Shown: piece after piece, positions 24,260 to 37,029 of the stretch
How the letters are laid out: each line of letters begins with the position of its first letter
How positions within the stretch are numbered: the stretch's first letter is position 1
From: Lithospermum erythrorhizon
Taxonomy: Eukaryota; Streptophyta; Magnoliopsida; Boraginales; Boraginaceae
Direction of reading: 5' to 3'
Assembly (NCBI GenBank): GCA_019722365.1
Contig: JADFUC010001101.1
Span: 58,279 to 122,278 of the forward strand
DNA: 64,000 nt
Program-made: the position numbers and the translations under genes
Notes under the pieces: model-generated
Databases searched by the model: none
The model's input: the letters and a program-made list of their open reading frames with translations, nothing else
Told to the model about the DNA's origin: nothing

Positions 24260-24849
24260 GTGATGTTTGGTCATTTTTGATAAGTGTAATTATGGCTTCA
24301 CTTGTGGTGAATGCAGAAAGAACTAGGAAAGTAGAAGTTAATATAGAGTAGTTGGTCTTTGTTAGTTGTTGTCATTTTGATTAGTGTAATTGGTGGGGAA
24401 TTTGTGTTCTTGTAATGGTCATAGTAGTTAATCTGTTTTGGGAATGTTTGTTGTATGTAGAGCACTTGTTGCCTACTTTGGTTGCTCACTTGTGATGTTA
24501 TGTATTGTTATTGTGCAATGTAATGGCCTTTGTATTTGTGGTTTCATTGACATAAAAGGAGCATAAGAATAAAAAATATGAAAGACACTATAAATAATTG
24601 AACAAAAATCATAATATTCCATTAATCAACCCATGTTACTATTAAATATTCTTTTCATAATATTCCATTAACAAAACGTTACCATCCATATACCTACACG
24701 GGTACAAAAAGTTACCATCCATATTCCACCTACCAAAATATTCGACCTACCATAATGAAGACAACAATAAAGGTTCAACCTAACAACACACAAAACAAAT
24801 TGACAGCTAGAACATAAATAAAGTTAAGAACCACATGAGGGTTCCTTCT
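24260..24849. other. AT-rich spacer next to the Mutator-like element
   Basis: No gene recognised. Two near copies of TTAGTGTAATT...TGTTCTTGTAATGGTCAT(G/A) at about 24230-24290 and 24380-24425 form a short imperfect direct repeat. Confidence 0.3.
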
Positions 24850-26660
24850 CCTTGACCATTAACTTTTCTTTGGGCCCAGTTCGCATTGTGACCAGCCGCG
24901 CCACAAATCTTGCAATGTATTACAACCACTTACTTTGTTGCCTTATAAGATCCAGCTGTTGCGTCTTTAGCACGCTTCGCTTTCTCTGCGGCCTCCTTCT
25001 CTTGCTTCTCTTTCAGTTCTTGAGGGTCTACTCTCCTACATCTTTTTGGTTTTCTGGCGCCTCATATCGGGAGGCAAAGCGGAAGCGGATCCCAGGTTTG
25101 GCGACCAGGAAGGGGCTCAAGGAAATGGTTATAAGCATCAATAAACGCCTCCTTCTTGAAACAGTCTTCAACATAATTTCTTGAGTCTTTGTTGGTAGAT
25201 TTGAAGACACATACTACGTGTACACAAGGAACACCACCAAGCTGCCATAGTCCACAAGAATAGCTTTTCTTCGCGATGTCTACTACATCGGCATGTTTTG
25301 CAGCATTCACTTGAATGCAAGGGAACTACCAAAGATCTTGTAGTGTAGGTTTTGGGTGGTTTCTCCCCTAATTTGCAAAGTTTCAATCACCCCAGGGCCC
25401 GGACTTCGTGCTTCCGTTTAGTCCGTCTTTCTTTCATATTCTGACCTATTCATGCCTTAGTAGTATGGTATAAGGTGTTCAACATGGTAATTATCGGTTG
25501 ATCCCTTGCTCTTAGAATTACTTTATTGAATGCCTCGGCCCAATTATTGACAAGCATAGGGGAGTTAGTTCGGTCTGAATACCGCATCTTATCCCGCGCT
25601 AAGCTTTCCAAAGTTTGTTCAAGGAATCGCGTAAACCCGATAGACAAGGACTTGATTTTCTCCATCTACTTGCTTCAAAATAAAACGTACCATTTATCGC
25701 GCGGCCTCACATCAAATCGCCCGAATACTTTTCCGCTAAACCTCTTTCTTGATTGCGTAAATACTTAACACATAAAATGCATGTTCAGCCATTGGAACCT
25801 CTTTCTTGATTGCATTTTCAAGATCCTGAAATGACCAACAAAAATTTTAGTTAAGTAGAGTACAATAAACTTAGTTAATGAGAATTACCTTTTCTTGATC
25901 GATCATCATAAAAAAATTTAAGCTTGTTGATCCATCTCCAAATTTTCCTTGATGAAAGTGAACAAACTTGAATTCTACCGATTCCCATTCTCCACTTCAA
26001 CAAGCGCCTATGCTACGGGATATATGCCGTTGTTACCATCTAAACCCACAACAGCTAAAATTTGACCCTTGAAGGCACCTTTAAGGAAGCATCCATCAAG
26101 GCATACAAACTTGCTACATTCGGCCTTAAACCTGCCTTGAGGCTGTAGACTCTTATATCGTTCAAATTTTTACTCATTTAATTTAATTCTCACAGTTGAG
26201 TTGGGCATCACATCCAACAAAGCGTGGCCATAAAATACGTAATCTTGCAGAACTGTCTTTTTCATTCCATACATTAAGTAGCCGGTTGTTTGTGCCCTCG
26301 AGCCGTAATCGAAGATAATCTCAACTTCAACATCCTTGCTTTCGGGAATTGATAAGTGGGGCTCTCTCCTTATTTTGTTCACATATTTTTCTGCCATGAA
26401 CTTCACTATCATCATTTTGTTCCTCACCACAACCTCACAAGTATGGTCATCAACAATTATCTTAATTGTGAGGTCGGATATTTTTCCAACTCTTGAACAC
26501 CAAACTAAGAAAGTTACACCCTTGATTTGCATTTGGCTTTTGCCTTCACTTGTCATTTTTAGAAAGTGGCACGGCTTCTTATCTTAGCAGAGTAGTTCCT
26601 AATCAATTTCCTAAATTCCTTGACATTTCAAACACCATACCGATAAGTATTAATGGATGC
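24850..26660 (-). pseudogene. Degenerate Mutator-like element (MULE) transposase
   Basis: Read from high to low coordinates, the minus strand holds the MuDR domain order in broken frames. About 26580-26620: VKEFRKLIRNYSAKIRSRAT. 26350-26520: the KGVTFLVWCSR / DDHTCE / FMAEKYVNKIRREP segment, equivalent to the KCxWxxxA...HTC region. 26030-26130: the transposase core piece VCLDGCFLKGAFKGQILAVV followed by GLDGNNGIYPVA and then an in-frame TAG. 25450-25665: the NNWAEAFNKVILRARDQPI block. 25200-25310: the SWIM zinc finger (SCGLWQLGGVPCVHVV). 24860-24920: a zinc knuckle, IHCKICGAAGHNANW, whose last Cys is replaced by Trp. Stops and frame changes make it non-functional. Terminal inverted repeats were not identified. 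Confidence 0.8.
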
Positions 26661-28623
26661 AATCTATGTAAGACTTTGTTCCTTAGTCTGTTTCAGCCTT
26701 CATCTTTCTCTACTTTCTTCTTCTTCTTCTTTATTCTTAACTATGCCTTGCTTTCTTGAGATTTGTTCGTCCCCATCATCACTAGAGCTCTGTTCATTTT
26801 GTTGATTCGAAGTCTCAAAGACATCCTCTTCTCAATTTAATTTGTATGTATCACCTAGAAAGGGTCCTAACACCTCTAGTGCTTCCTCATAGTCTGAAAC
26901 ACACTATCACACTAGCCCGATCATTTTGTTTCTTTGCCTCACATTAGCTTCTTCATCACCATAATCCATAGGTAAATCATTCCTCATAAACAAGTGCTTG
27001 TCAAAATCATCATACCCCCACCACATTCAAAGTCAATACATGTGTCATCTACTAGTTCATTCGCCATATTCTCCACCTCATCCAAATTCACTATCTCATT
27101 CAAATTCTCTACCTCAACCTCATTCGCCATATTCTCCAAATTCTCTCATGCTCTAACTTCATTCTCATTCCGCCTTGTTAAAATTCTCTCATCTCCGATT
27201 CTCCCCATCTTCCTAAACTCTTATCATTCTCGATACATTTTCTATTCTATATTTGGTAATCGATATTCTCTATCCGCTTAACTTCAATATCATCAATTTC
27301 TCTTAAAACACATTTTGGCCACATTTTCCTAATCTCAGCATATATCTCACCTAGTAGCAGAGAGTACACATACGTTTTAGTAGGAGTGGAAATACATCTA
27401 ATGTCCTACTTTGAGTACCAGCAGCCATGCTCAACCTGATCCGAATCAACTTTTTCGGTGCACTAACCCATTATCCAAATTTTTCATTGGTTTCCTAAGA
27501 TAATACAAACACATCTCCGTTAATCCCAATTGCCCACATAATGTCGTGAGATAAATCATGGACAAGTCGAACAGCTACTTATCCGCCTTCTTTCCGCTTC
27601 CCTGAACATAAACCACGACACCCACTTGAACTGTAAACTCCCCTTTTCCATGGATTCTAAAGCTAAATAACTCCTTGTTGATACCTACAATAATTTAAAT
27701 TATGGTCAATGCATGTACTTATTTTTTATAATAGTTAGAAATTGAAACTTTTGAAAAGCAAAGAAACACAAAACAACTTCAAACCCAAAAAAGCTAAAAA
27801 AATCTTACCATAATGCTTTTGAAAGGTGAACCTTTCGTCTTCACTTCGCCATATCTTTTAAGGACTTCCTTTCTTGCTTGTAAATAGCCATTCTGATACC
27901 TAGGTGGCATTTAGGCAGTGTGAAGGTTTGAATTTTGGTAGAGAGGAAGAAAGTGTTTGACTTGAATATGAAAAGTTCTAAAAAGTTTTCCAAGTCAATG
28001 GCAGATGAAAGAGTTGTTTGTTTATGATTTAATTGACACTTTAATTGAAGCCACACTTTAAATTATATGACTGCATGGCGTAGGATATACTGACATCTAT
28101 AATGAAAGAGGCAAAATACCCCATATTTTAAAATATTAGCCCATTTTCTCGAAAAAGCGTAAATTAGGGGGCAATTTAAAACGGAAAATAGTTTAGTCCT
28201 CCATTTGAAAAAATGGATACTTCAATCCCTTATTTGAAAGCGTTTTATTAGTTCAGGGGGCATTAGGAAATTAAGCCTATTATATTTAGATAACTAAACT
28301 TGTACATTAACAAAATTGTTAAATTTCACATTTCATATAGGGGCGTTAGTAGGTTGGGCGAAATCGATATCCGCTCGATACTCACCCGTAAAGCATATTG
28401 ATCTAACGTGATAATAATCTAATTAGATTAAATTAGGTACTATTCGTTTTGAAAAATTATCTTATTAAATCAATTGAAGAGTATAAATTATGAGTTATAA
28501 AATACACACACACTATATCACGATTTTTAATAGTAAAAATGCGATTTTATCCATTTGCTTTTTAAATTAGCCAATAGTGAAAGTTTTATTTTGTGGCAAA
28601 ATATTACTTTCACATCTAGAAAA
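26661..28623. other. Non-genic stretch, probably old MULE flank and intergenic DNA
   Basis: 26700-27300 on the minus strand is the likely acidic, low-complexity N-terminal part or leader of the MULE (rich in GAA/GAG on that strand), but no domain can be shown. The rest up to 28623 is AT-rich with no recognisable gene. Confidence 0.35.
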
Positions 28624-28822
28624 ATACTCCCTCGGTCTCTAAAAAATTGCTTGGCATTTGATTTTAATGAATAAACTTTTTACTGATTTTGAGCTAAAGA
28701 ATAATTTTAATGTATTATATATTTATTTGAAGAAAATATAGTAATAGGTAGTATATATTTTAGTATTAAATTGATAATTTTGATTGAAATAAAAATTTGG
28801 GATAGGAATGAAGATGTAAGAA
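28624..28822. repeat. Stowaway-like MITE at the NIPA9 5' end
   Basis: The left end TACTCCCTCGGTCTCTAAAA is a standard Stowaway terminus with its TA. The right end around TTGGGATAGGAATGAAGATG-TA is a decayed inverted copy (compare TTAGGGACGGAGGGAGTA). Length near 200 bp, AT-rich. It ends about 50 bases before the NIPA9 start codon, in the leader or core promoter. Confidence 0.65.
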
Positions 28823-28870
28823 GTTGGTTCGATTTACATTAAAAGTGAAAAAGGTGTTGTTTGATCGGAG

Positions 28871-31800
28871 ATGTGGGAAGCGATCTGCCTGACAATAGCG
28901 GCCACCGCAGGGAACAACATCGGGAAAGTCCTTCAGAAAAAGGGCACTCTCATTCTTCCTCCTCTCTCCTTCAAGCTCAAAGGTCAATTTGATTTTGATA
29001 TATACTTGTCTTTTATGCATGCTATTCTTTGGTAATAAAATATCTTCAATTAAGTTATAAAAAACAATTAACGCTTTGTAATTTCTAAATGCATTTTTGA
29101 TGTTAAGAGAATATTCTGATATCTAATTTTTCATATGGGATCTTCTTGCAGGTGATAAAAGCATATGTTTTCAATAAAGCATGGATAATAGGCTTCGTCA
29201 TGGATATTTTTGGAGCATTGTTGATGTTGCGAGCACTTTCTCTAGCCCTGCTTATGCACTTTTACTGGCTTCTCTCTCAAACTTATTAGATTTGTATTTA
29301 TTGGGACTAGCATTACTCCTTCCCTTTTCAGTATTTATTTGTTAGTGTCCTTCAAGAGTAGGTTCATAGTTTCCCGATTCCAATTTGTTTTAGGTGTCTG
29401 TGATACAACCAGTTTCTGGCTGTGGACTTGCCATTCTATCAATATTCTCGCATTTTTATCTGAAGGAGATCATGAATGCTATTGACTGGCTGGGCATCAC
29501 ATTGGCTGGAATTGGCACCATAGGTAATGTAAGTTCTGTGTATTGGAGCCATGCGCTCAAAATTGCCATTTCTCTTAATGGCACAACTAGTGCTAATTTC
29601 AGCGATCTTTTGGTAAATTTGATTTTATATTGACGTCTTCGTTAAATATCTATATGGACTCCTCACATTTTGGAATAAATACATAGTTTTAAGTTCCAAC
29701 TTGGACATGTAGACACAAACGTTTTATCATCCTTGTTCATATAGGAAGTTGCAACAAACTTCCTTGAGATTCTTGTTCATTTCTAGTTTGGTACTTCACA
29801 GAAGTTACAGCATGCATTTCTGTCTGCAGGTGTTGGTGCTGGAGGAGAGGAGCAAAATTCTTCATCCATCTCAATTTTTCATTTACCATGGCTTGCTTTT
29901 GTCGTTGCTCTCTTGTTTGTAGGTACCTTACCCTATGCACTCTCTGTTGCAAAAACATGAGTATGATATTCAGCTCTTCATGTATGAGTAAAAGCGGGTG
30001 TCACCTCACTCAAATAATTCTCCATGAGTTGCGTTGAGCATAATCTAAAAGTTGACCATTTTAGAGTCAGAAAGACTGCGTAGACATCTTTTTTAATTTT
30101 CATGCTGATAAGTTGATCTTAATTTTGCTAACAGTGTGTTTAGTTGCACTTCATTCTTTTTTTCTTCTGGCTGTCAAGAAAAGCTTTCCATTCAATTATA
30201 TTTTTTGTTAAAGAGCATCAGAAAATCAGGGTAACTCACATGGGTGTAATAAATATTAAACTTATGATTAGAAGTCGCCTTTTAAAACCAAATTTGGGGT
30301 AACAGCCTAATAGGGGTTAGTTTTAAAAACAGAACCATATTTCAAGTGCAATATGATCACATCAACATGCCCCAATGCCTCGAAGAGGCTCCGCTGTCTT
30401 GGGTAAAGTGGGGAGGATGTCTTATAGTATCTTGACTCGCTTTGTAATAACGGGGAGGCTGTTTAAGTGAGAAAAGAATGAAGTGCAAACACCATCTAAA
30501 ACTTCACAATGTAATGAACTATTTTGATTTATTCCAATATATCCAAGAGCCCAAGAATATAAAATCTTTGACGACCAGCCTTCATAAGTTCTCGAAGGTT
30601 ATTTTTTCATATGAAAATCTATATGAATATTCAGAACTTCAATTTTTATAATTCAGTCTCATATACTTTTCGTGTGCCATAAATATTCTGTTCTGCCTGG
30701 GAATAATAAATTGTTCCTACCTAAAGAGATGCTGACTGGACTTGGACCTCCATTATTTTAATATTGACAGTTACAATAAAATATTCAATCTGCCATTATT
30801 TAAGTATCTAATCTGCCATGGGCAGTATTGCCTTCCCTAGGGATTGTTACATACCCTTTTCATTAATGCAATAAGGATTGATCAATGAGATACTGATGTA
30901 GGTATAGGTTTGTTCATGTTGCAGTCTAAACTACAACGTGATGTCTATAAGATCTCAATAATCTGGTGCCACATAGATCTATCTCAATTTTCTTCTTATT
31001 TGCTACATTATATATTATTTTCGCAGTTAAAACTGCAGAGATCTATCAACAGAATTGTACTAAGTGTGCCACATTCGTTATTTTACACCTCCTGTCACTA
31101 CTTACTTTTTACGAAAATCCTGTTTTTCATCCTTTGAGTTGGGAAACGTTCTAAGCAACCATGATAGATTATATATGAAGTGTCGCAAACCTATCTTCTT
31201 AGAAAGCATTTCACCCTTTGTGAGGTAACCCAATTACTTCAGCATAAAAGTGTCTGAATTGTGAAACGATGTCACATCACCTTTAAAGGAGATATTCTAT
31301 TCTTCAGACATCATTTATGTATTGTGGTGATGTTAAAAGGATTTATAATTTATCTCATATGCGTGTTTCTTATAGGGAAAAAAAAATGCTTAAGAATAGA
31401 TAGAAAGGTTAAGGCCTTTCCATTTCCAATCAACTTATTTCCCTCCATTCAACTGTTCTAAAATTATAAATACTATATGAATAGATTATTGGGTAAAGTG
31501 TGCCCCTTTGATACCAAAACTTGGTCATATTATCTTAAGTGGCTACACATTTTTTACATTCTTCCTCACACATAAAACAATAAACATGCATCTATTTTAC
31601 GGGTTGTGTTTTTTGTGTGCGCTGTCAGGTGCTTCTGAATGGGTGGCTTCGTATTTACAGACGGCAGAGACGTGAACAAGAGTTGGTAACTCCTTTGAAT
31701 ATATCTGTTGCACGTTGAGTTTTACTGAAATATCCCTTCTTTTACTATTCTTAGGCCCCCTACTTCTTCCATGCAGATGCAATATGAAGTTGTGGAAGAA

Positions 31801-33948
31801 ATTATATATGGCTTAGAATCTGGCATTCTTTTTGGGTATGGTGAAATATTCACTTTTTCACATTATTAGTACACATACTTCTTCCTTGCCGATGTAGTAT
31901 GACATTCTGAAAGAAATTATGCAAGACTTGGGAATTTGTATTCATTTTTGGTTTAGTGCTAATAGAAATTGACACTTACAAATCTATTTTTTCAGATTAC
32001 ATGGTTTTAAAGTTGAGGATAGAGTATATAGTTATAACTGGCCACTCAAACTATGGGCTTGTTGGTGTGGTGCCAATAAGAATTAGTTTTTGGTTAGGAG
32101 GCTGGGATTGTTAGTTGTTTAGTTTAATCATACTATGAGCCAAGCCTTAGATACCTTACTGAAGAAAATATCTTACTCCCAACTGAGATGTTTATGGTTG
32201 CAAGCCAATGGATCCTGCTTTAATAAAATGATTATAACTATTTCTTTTTTCCTTTTTGGAATGATTATGTCTGTTTGAATTATGAGCCGCTTGTCCAATA
32301 TAAATGCATTCCCCAAACTTATAGACCTTTTAACGTTAGCTTTGTTACCTTTGTTACCATCTTTAATCTGCAAAAAGTATAATCGCAGGATGGCTTCTGT
32401 AATTTCAAAGATGGGATTTGTATTTTTGGAGCAAGGCTTTTCAAAGTTATTGCTTCCTGTGTGCATCTCGATTAGTATATGCTGCAGTGGTTCTGGATTT
32501 GTATACCAGGTACTAAGTGCTAGTCTACATAAATTGTTTTATCTTTCTAACATGTTGGTAGCATTGTAGCACCCACATATCCGTCTCCTTTTATTTAGTT
32601 CGGATGCATGGAGTTAGCCACGTATTTGGAGATATAATAAAATCCATGAGAAGCTAAAAAATAAAAATAAAAAGTTTGAAGTCAAACTAGTTTTGCTCAG
32701 TACCCATTGAGATTTTGGTCATGGGGTGTGTCTTGTTTCTGTAGGTTTTCCGATGGATATGCAATCTTTTTTAAGCACCTAGGTTGTGCTGGATTTGTCT
32801 ATTATTCCCTCTAATTTGATTCATGGTATATGCTAACTATTATAAATGAACTATTTCATTCTTTAAAATACCGGTTTCATGTTTACACTATTCATCTCGT
32901 TACCACACACTTATGACCTTCTCCCTGAAATCCATGGCTTCTACATTCTTTTGGATATAGTTGAAAACTTGAACAAAGTCAACTACTTACCTTAATATCT
33001 TTCATGATAGAAGATTAGGGGTGCATATTTGTCTCCTCTTGCCTTCTCTTGGAGTAATGCCTGGTAGATCTTAAGTTCTTTCATCTGCTTAATTTATTTG
33101 CATCGACCAGAGGCTTTTCCAAGCTTGTTTGTATTCAGGCTACAGTTTACACATCATACATCAACAAAAGTAACTCATTACCTGCATTCCAACATCAATA
33201 GATCAGTTTATTTTCTTGAGGAGAGACTAATCAATTTCCCCGGTCAATCATTCACAGTAGTTAATCCTTGTATTTTGTCACATCACACAAGCATAGCTGC
33301 TTACATACTGTTTGTGTTACTATCAAACAGACTCGTGGCTTGAAGCATGGGAGGGCAATTGTTGTGTCTACATGTGCTGCTGTTGCATCAATTGTGACTG
33401 GTGTGCTTGCTGGCATGCTTGCTTTGGGTGAAAAATTACCTTCAGCGCCAATGGCTCGGTTATTACTATTGCTTGGATGGTAAGTATACCTGTCTTCTTT
33501 TGAGAATTATGTATTTGTTAGCAGCGGAACATCATCCCTACATATTTTATCTATTACAACTGCCAGTGTCTGAACGTTTTAAGTTGTGAAGTCCAAATTA
33601 TAAGAAAGTTAATCTGAAAGAGTTCACTTTCACCATCTCATGCAGTTTTATATATTGTGTCATGGAAAATACTGCCTCGTTCTCCAAGTCTTCTTACAGA
33701 TTTCCATTGCGTTTTGTAAATGCAGGCTATGCATCATTCTCGGTGTAGTGCTATTAGTGTCTTCAACAAAGCTGATCAGGGGCCTACCAAGGCCATGGCG
33801 ACGTCTTGTTCGTACTGGCCTGGAGAGGTCAGCCAGTCATAGGCACCCTGCATCTAGCCGCAGTAAAGATCCTATTCCAAGTGCTGTCATCCAAACATCC
33901 ACATTACATCAGTTGATATCATCCTCTTCTTCGAAAGAGAAACCTTAA
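28871..33948 (+). CDS. NIPA9: Probable magnesium transporter, NIPA9 type
   Basis: Multi-pass membrane protein of the NIPA family (Mg2+ transport by family knowledge; the plant NIPA9 substrate is less certain). Exons: 28871-28981/2, 29152-~29249, 29394-29523, 29830-29918, 31629-31685, 31777-31835, 32389-32509, 33331-33479, 33726-33948 (TAA); about 345 aa. Start [19 protein letters not shown]; conserved [54 protein letters not shown] and [20 protein letters not shown]; soluble serine-rich tail. Exons 3-9 join in frame with GT-AG introns. The first two junctions do not: AAAG|GT at 28982 is one base too long for the acceptor at 29151, and exon 2 ends CTAGCCCTGCTT with no GT donor and one C too few. 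Using an AG at 29160-29161 would restore frame at the first junction with loss of three residues; the second has no rescue. Homopolymer error or a damaged gene are both possible. Confidence 0.85.
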
Positions 33949-34570
33949 CTCAAGCTAGTACAGAACTACATGTTGCAAGTCATCGGTCGACAAGGATATA
34001 TACCTTCTTCTTTTATTCGTTCATTCTGGCATATAAGAAAGCTCAAACATAGTGTACGGCTGTAGAAACAACCTAGTCCGAATTATCTGTGCCAATTTAT
34101 GTACCTATGCTTGACGCAAGAATATTAGGATGGCAACGGTCACGTTTTCATTTACAAATTCTTAAATTTTAGGAAATTTAACTTTCCGCGTTATTAATGA
34201 CAATATGTTTGTTTGTTCTACAGAATGCCACGTGAGTACAGATGATTATTTGGTCTGTAATTTAGAATAATCGTTAACACCCTCAGTTTGAGCATTTAAA
34301 AGCCTTAGTTTCATAGTACCCCTCTACTATAAATAAGCTTTTGGATTTAACTTTCGATCTTTTCAAATTTATCTTTTCAAAGCAGGGATCGAACTTTTTA
34401 ACTTTTCAAATTGCTTTCTAAGTTCCATTTAACACAGACAAATTTGAAATCACACCTAGAATTAGATGTTGGAAACTATTTTTAAATAAAAATATATACT
34501 ATATGTGTTCTTAAAAAAAAATCTTATTTAATAATAAAATTAAAAAGAAACTCCCTTCTTCTCCACATCT
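33949..34570. other. Intergenic, 3' flank of NIPA9
   Basis: Contains the expected 3' untranslated region. AT-rich, with no other gene seen. Confidence 0.4.
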
Positions 34571-34740
34571 AAAAGGAGTAATAGTTACATTTCAAATTTA
34601 CTCTCGTATTATTTGAAATCCGTCTAATTTAAAAGTCTGGGTTGAATAGTATGTTCACTATGTTGTTATACGTTGAAGTAAAAAATTTAGAGTTTGATTT
34701 TTACAAGTAAAAAGTTTGAAATGTAACTATTACTTCTTCC
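34571..34740. repeat. Foldback MITE
   Basis: AAGGAGTAATAGTTACATTT continues CAAATTTA at 34571-34598. Its inverted copy AAGTTTGAAATGTAACTATT continues ACTTCTTCC at 34708-34737. Arms are about 25-28 bp around an AT-rich centre of about 110 bp. It sits roughly 50 bp outside the gypsy LTR that starts at 34794. Confidence 0.65.
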
Positions 34741-34793
34741 ATATCAAATACTTGTTTGAGGTTTATATGGTTATCACTTTGATGGAGTTGTAA

Positions 34794-36552
34794 TGCAAAG
34801 AAGAATTTTTATTATTTATCTTAAGGGTACAAAATAAAATCTTCTGTATGGAAAAATTCCTTTGTGTACAAGTTTTATTAAATCGAAGAGGATCGAATGT
34901 CTAACTATAAATCTAAAGCGTTCTTTGAGGATTTGTGAGATGTTGTGCTTGCTTGACTTGATTTAGTCTTAGGGAGCTTGGTATGAGCTCGAACGGCTTG
35001 AGTTGATTTGTCTTGATTTAGTTTGGACAAAGGCTGCATAAAATTTGGATATGTGTCCTAGTCTTGATGGACTTGAGACTAATGATACGGACTTGGATAT
35101 GGTTAGTCGGGGAGCCTTAGCGAGTGTATTCCACGTGTTAATTTTGTGTTGGAGTTGATCTTGGATCTTGGACTTGACCTCTGGTCTATATTAGACTTGA
35201 TGGACTTCTTTGCCATTGTGTTGTGATAATGATCTTCACTTTTGGCGATGGAACTTAAGGATGTTCCACTGGTGAGGCAGGTGTATTGCTCAAGCTCTTG
35301 CTTATTGTGGACTTAGTAGGCATGCTGTGTCTTTAGTGGGACTTGATTTGGGGATAGAACTCCGAGCTCTTAAGGCGTAGAGTGATAGCAGAATTTATTG
35401 AAGCAATGTCGCTTCTTGCTTGTACTGTGACCTTAGCGGGGTTGTTTGTTATGTCTGAGGCTTAGTGAGATTGGCCTCACTTGGTTTTTGATTTAAACTT
35501 TTGAAGCAATGTGCGCTTGCTTATACTCTGTGACATCCAAACATTCTTTGTGGTGATATTGTGATCAATATGAAGAGTTGGAAATGTCAACCTTAATGAT
35601 GACAACGTCGATGGGGCCAGGGGCCTTAGCGGTATGTTCTGCTGGACTCAGATTATAGGGATTGAATATTCGGTGTATTTCCTATATACGGGACATTAAG
35701 ATCAAACTGAGGTTTTCGGTGTTATTGCAGATTATGAATAATCAGTGCTTGTAGCTTATTCTAAATATTGACGTTCTGAGAAACTTATCAAATTCTCATC
35801 AGATTTTGCTTCTAACTTGAAGAATTACTGTGTTTGTGTAGTAATCTTAATTTCAGGCGCCTATTTTAGGTTACTGGAGATGTTTTCCAGCCATCAAAGT
35901 GGTGTTTTTGTTGGTGGTTTAAAAGATTTAACAGAAATTTTTAGAGGTGTCCCTCGTATTTTTCGAATGTTTTTGTGTATTTTGAATGAGAATGTTGATC
36001 ACGAATTTAGAAAATATAGAAGTATTTGTAGGCTTCTAGGCTTCAAATACTTGCTTCTAATTAGTTAGTTTGATTTCGAATTGAATCCACGATCTTAACC
36101 GTCAAACTTTGAGCCAAGATCTGAACCGTCGGATATTTAGGAATTAATTTCCCTCCAAGAAATCAAAATAGGCGCCTATTTTGATCAAGAAGGTTCGGAT
36201 TTTAGGTCAAATGCATTTTCATATTGACGGACCTTTTGGAGCATTTATTTCGAACCACATAACTTTTGGAGTGCTTATTTTTGAACCACAAACTTTCCAG
36301 AGCCTTCATTTCACAAGGCCCTTTGGCCGATTTTAATTACATAAAATTAGGGATTTTTAGTCCCGAACCCTAAATTTAATGTACATTTAATTAGAGGCTA
36401 TTTTATGTCGAAATCCTGTTCATACGAGGTTTCATTAGAATTTTAGAGATTCGATTGAGGAGCCACAGCCACGTGTTCTTTTAGTGGCTCGATTAAATTA
36501 AGTTGATTAAATGATGTAAAATCATTTTAATTTATTTTTTAATAAATTTTCA
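34794..36552 (-). repeat. LTR of the gypsy element (left; 3' LTR on the minus strand)
   Basis: Matches 40182-41927 from TGCAAAGAAGAATTTT to TTTAATAAATTTTCA. Long shared blocks include GTACAAGTTTTAT.AAATCGA, TCGGTGTATTTCCTATATAC and AAAATAGGCGCCTATTTTGA. The copies differ by many substitutions and small indels. The true end may lie about 13 bp further right. Confidence 0.8.
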
Positions 36553-37029
36553 GCATACATAGATTGCCCCGCCGAACCGGGTACATACGTAATAAGGTGT
36601 CGGGTTAGAGCCAGACGATGTTCATTTTCGAAACATAGATATAGTACATGTTGGGGTTTCAAGGTTTTACTTCGGCGTAATGCTGGCTCCACAGACATAC
36701 GGTCTCTTATTGACCTTTGTAGTAGCTTTTTGGACTAATGGTTCCATATTCTGTGTGAGTCATGTGAGGCGTCACAAAACCTTTAAGAAGTGTTAATAAG
36801 CACCTTTTTCGGGTTAGTGAGGGGTAGAGCCAAGCTTTTGAATGCTTGAATTAGGGCTTCTGCTTTGCTTCTTATAATTTGAGATCGATGCTTGAGATGT
36901 TGGAGACATCTGGAGCGCCTTTGGCCTTTGCTCCGGCTGGGACTTGCCCTTTTTCTTGTAGTATTTGACATTAGCAAAGTGGGATTCTTCCACTCCAATT
37001 TGATTTTAAATGCTGCTTTGGGTTGTTTT

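Noticed and set aside
32173..32569. Open frames on both strands around NIPA9 exon 7
   Set aside because: Apart from the real exon at 32389-32509 these extend into introns and are artefacts of open AT-rich sequence.
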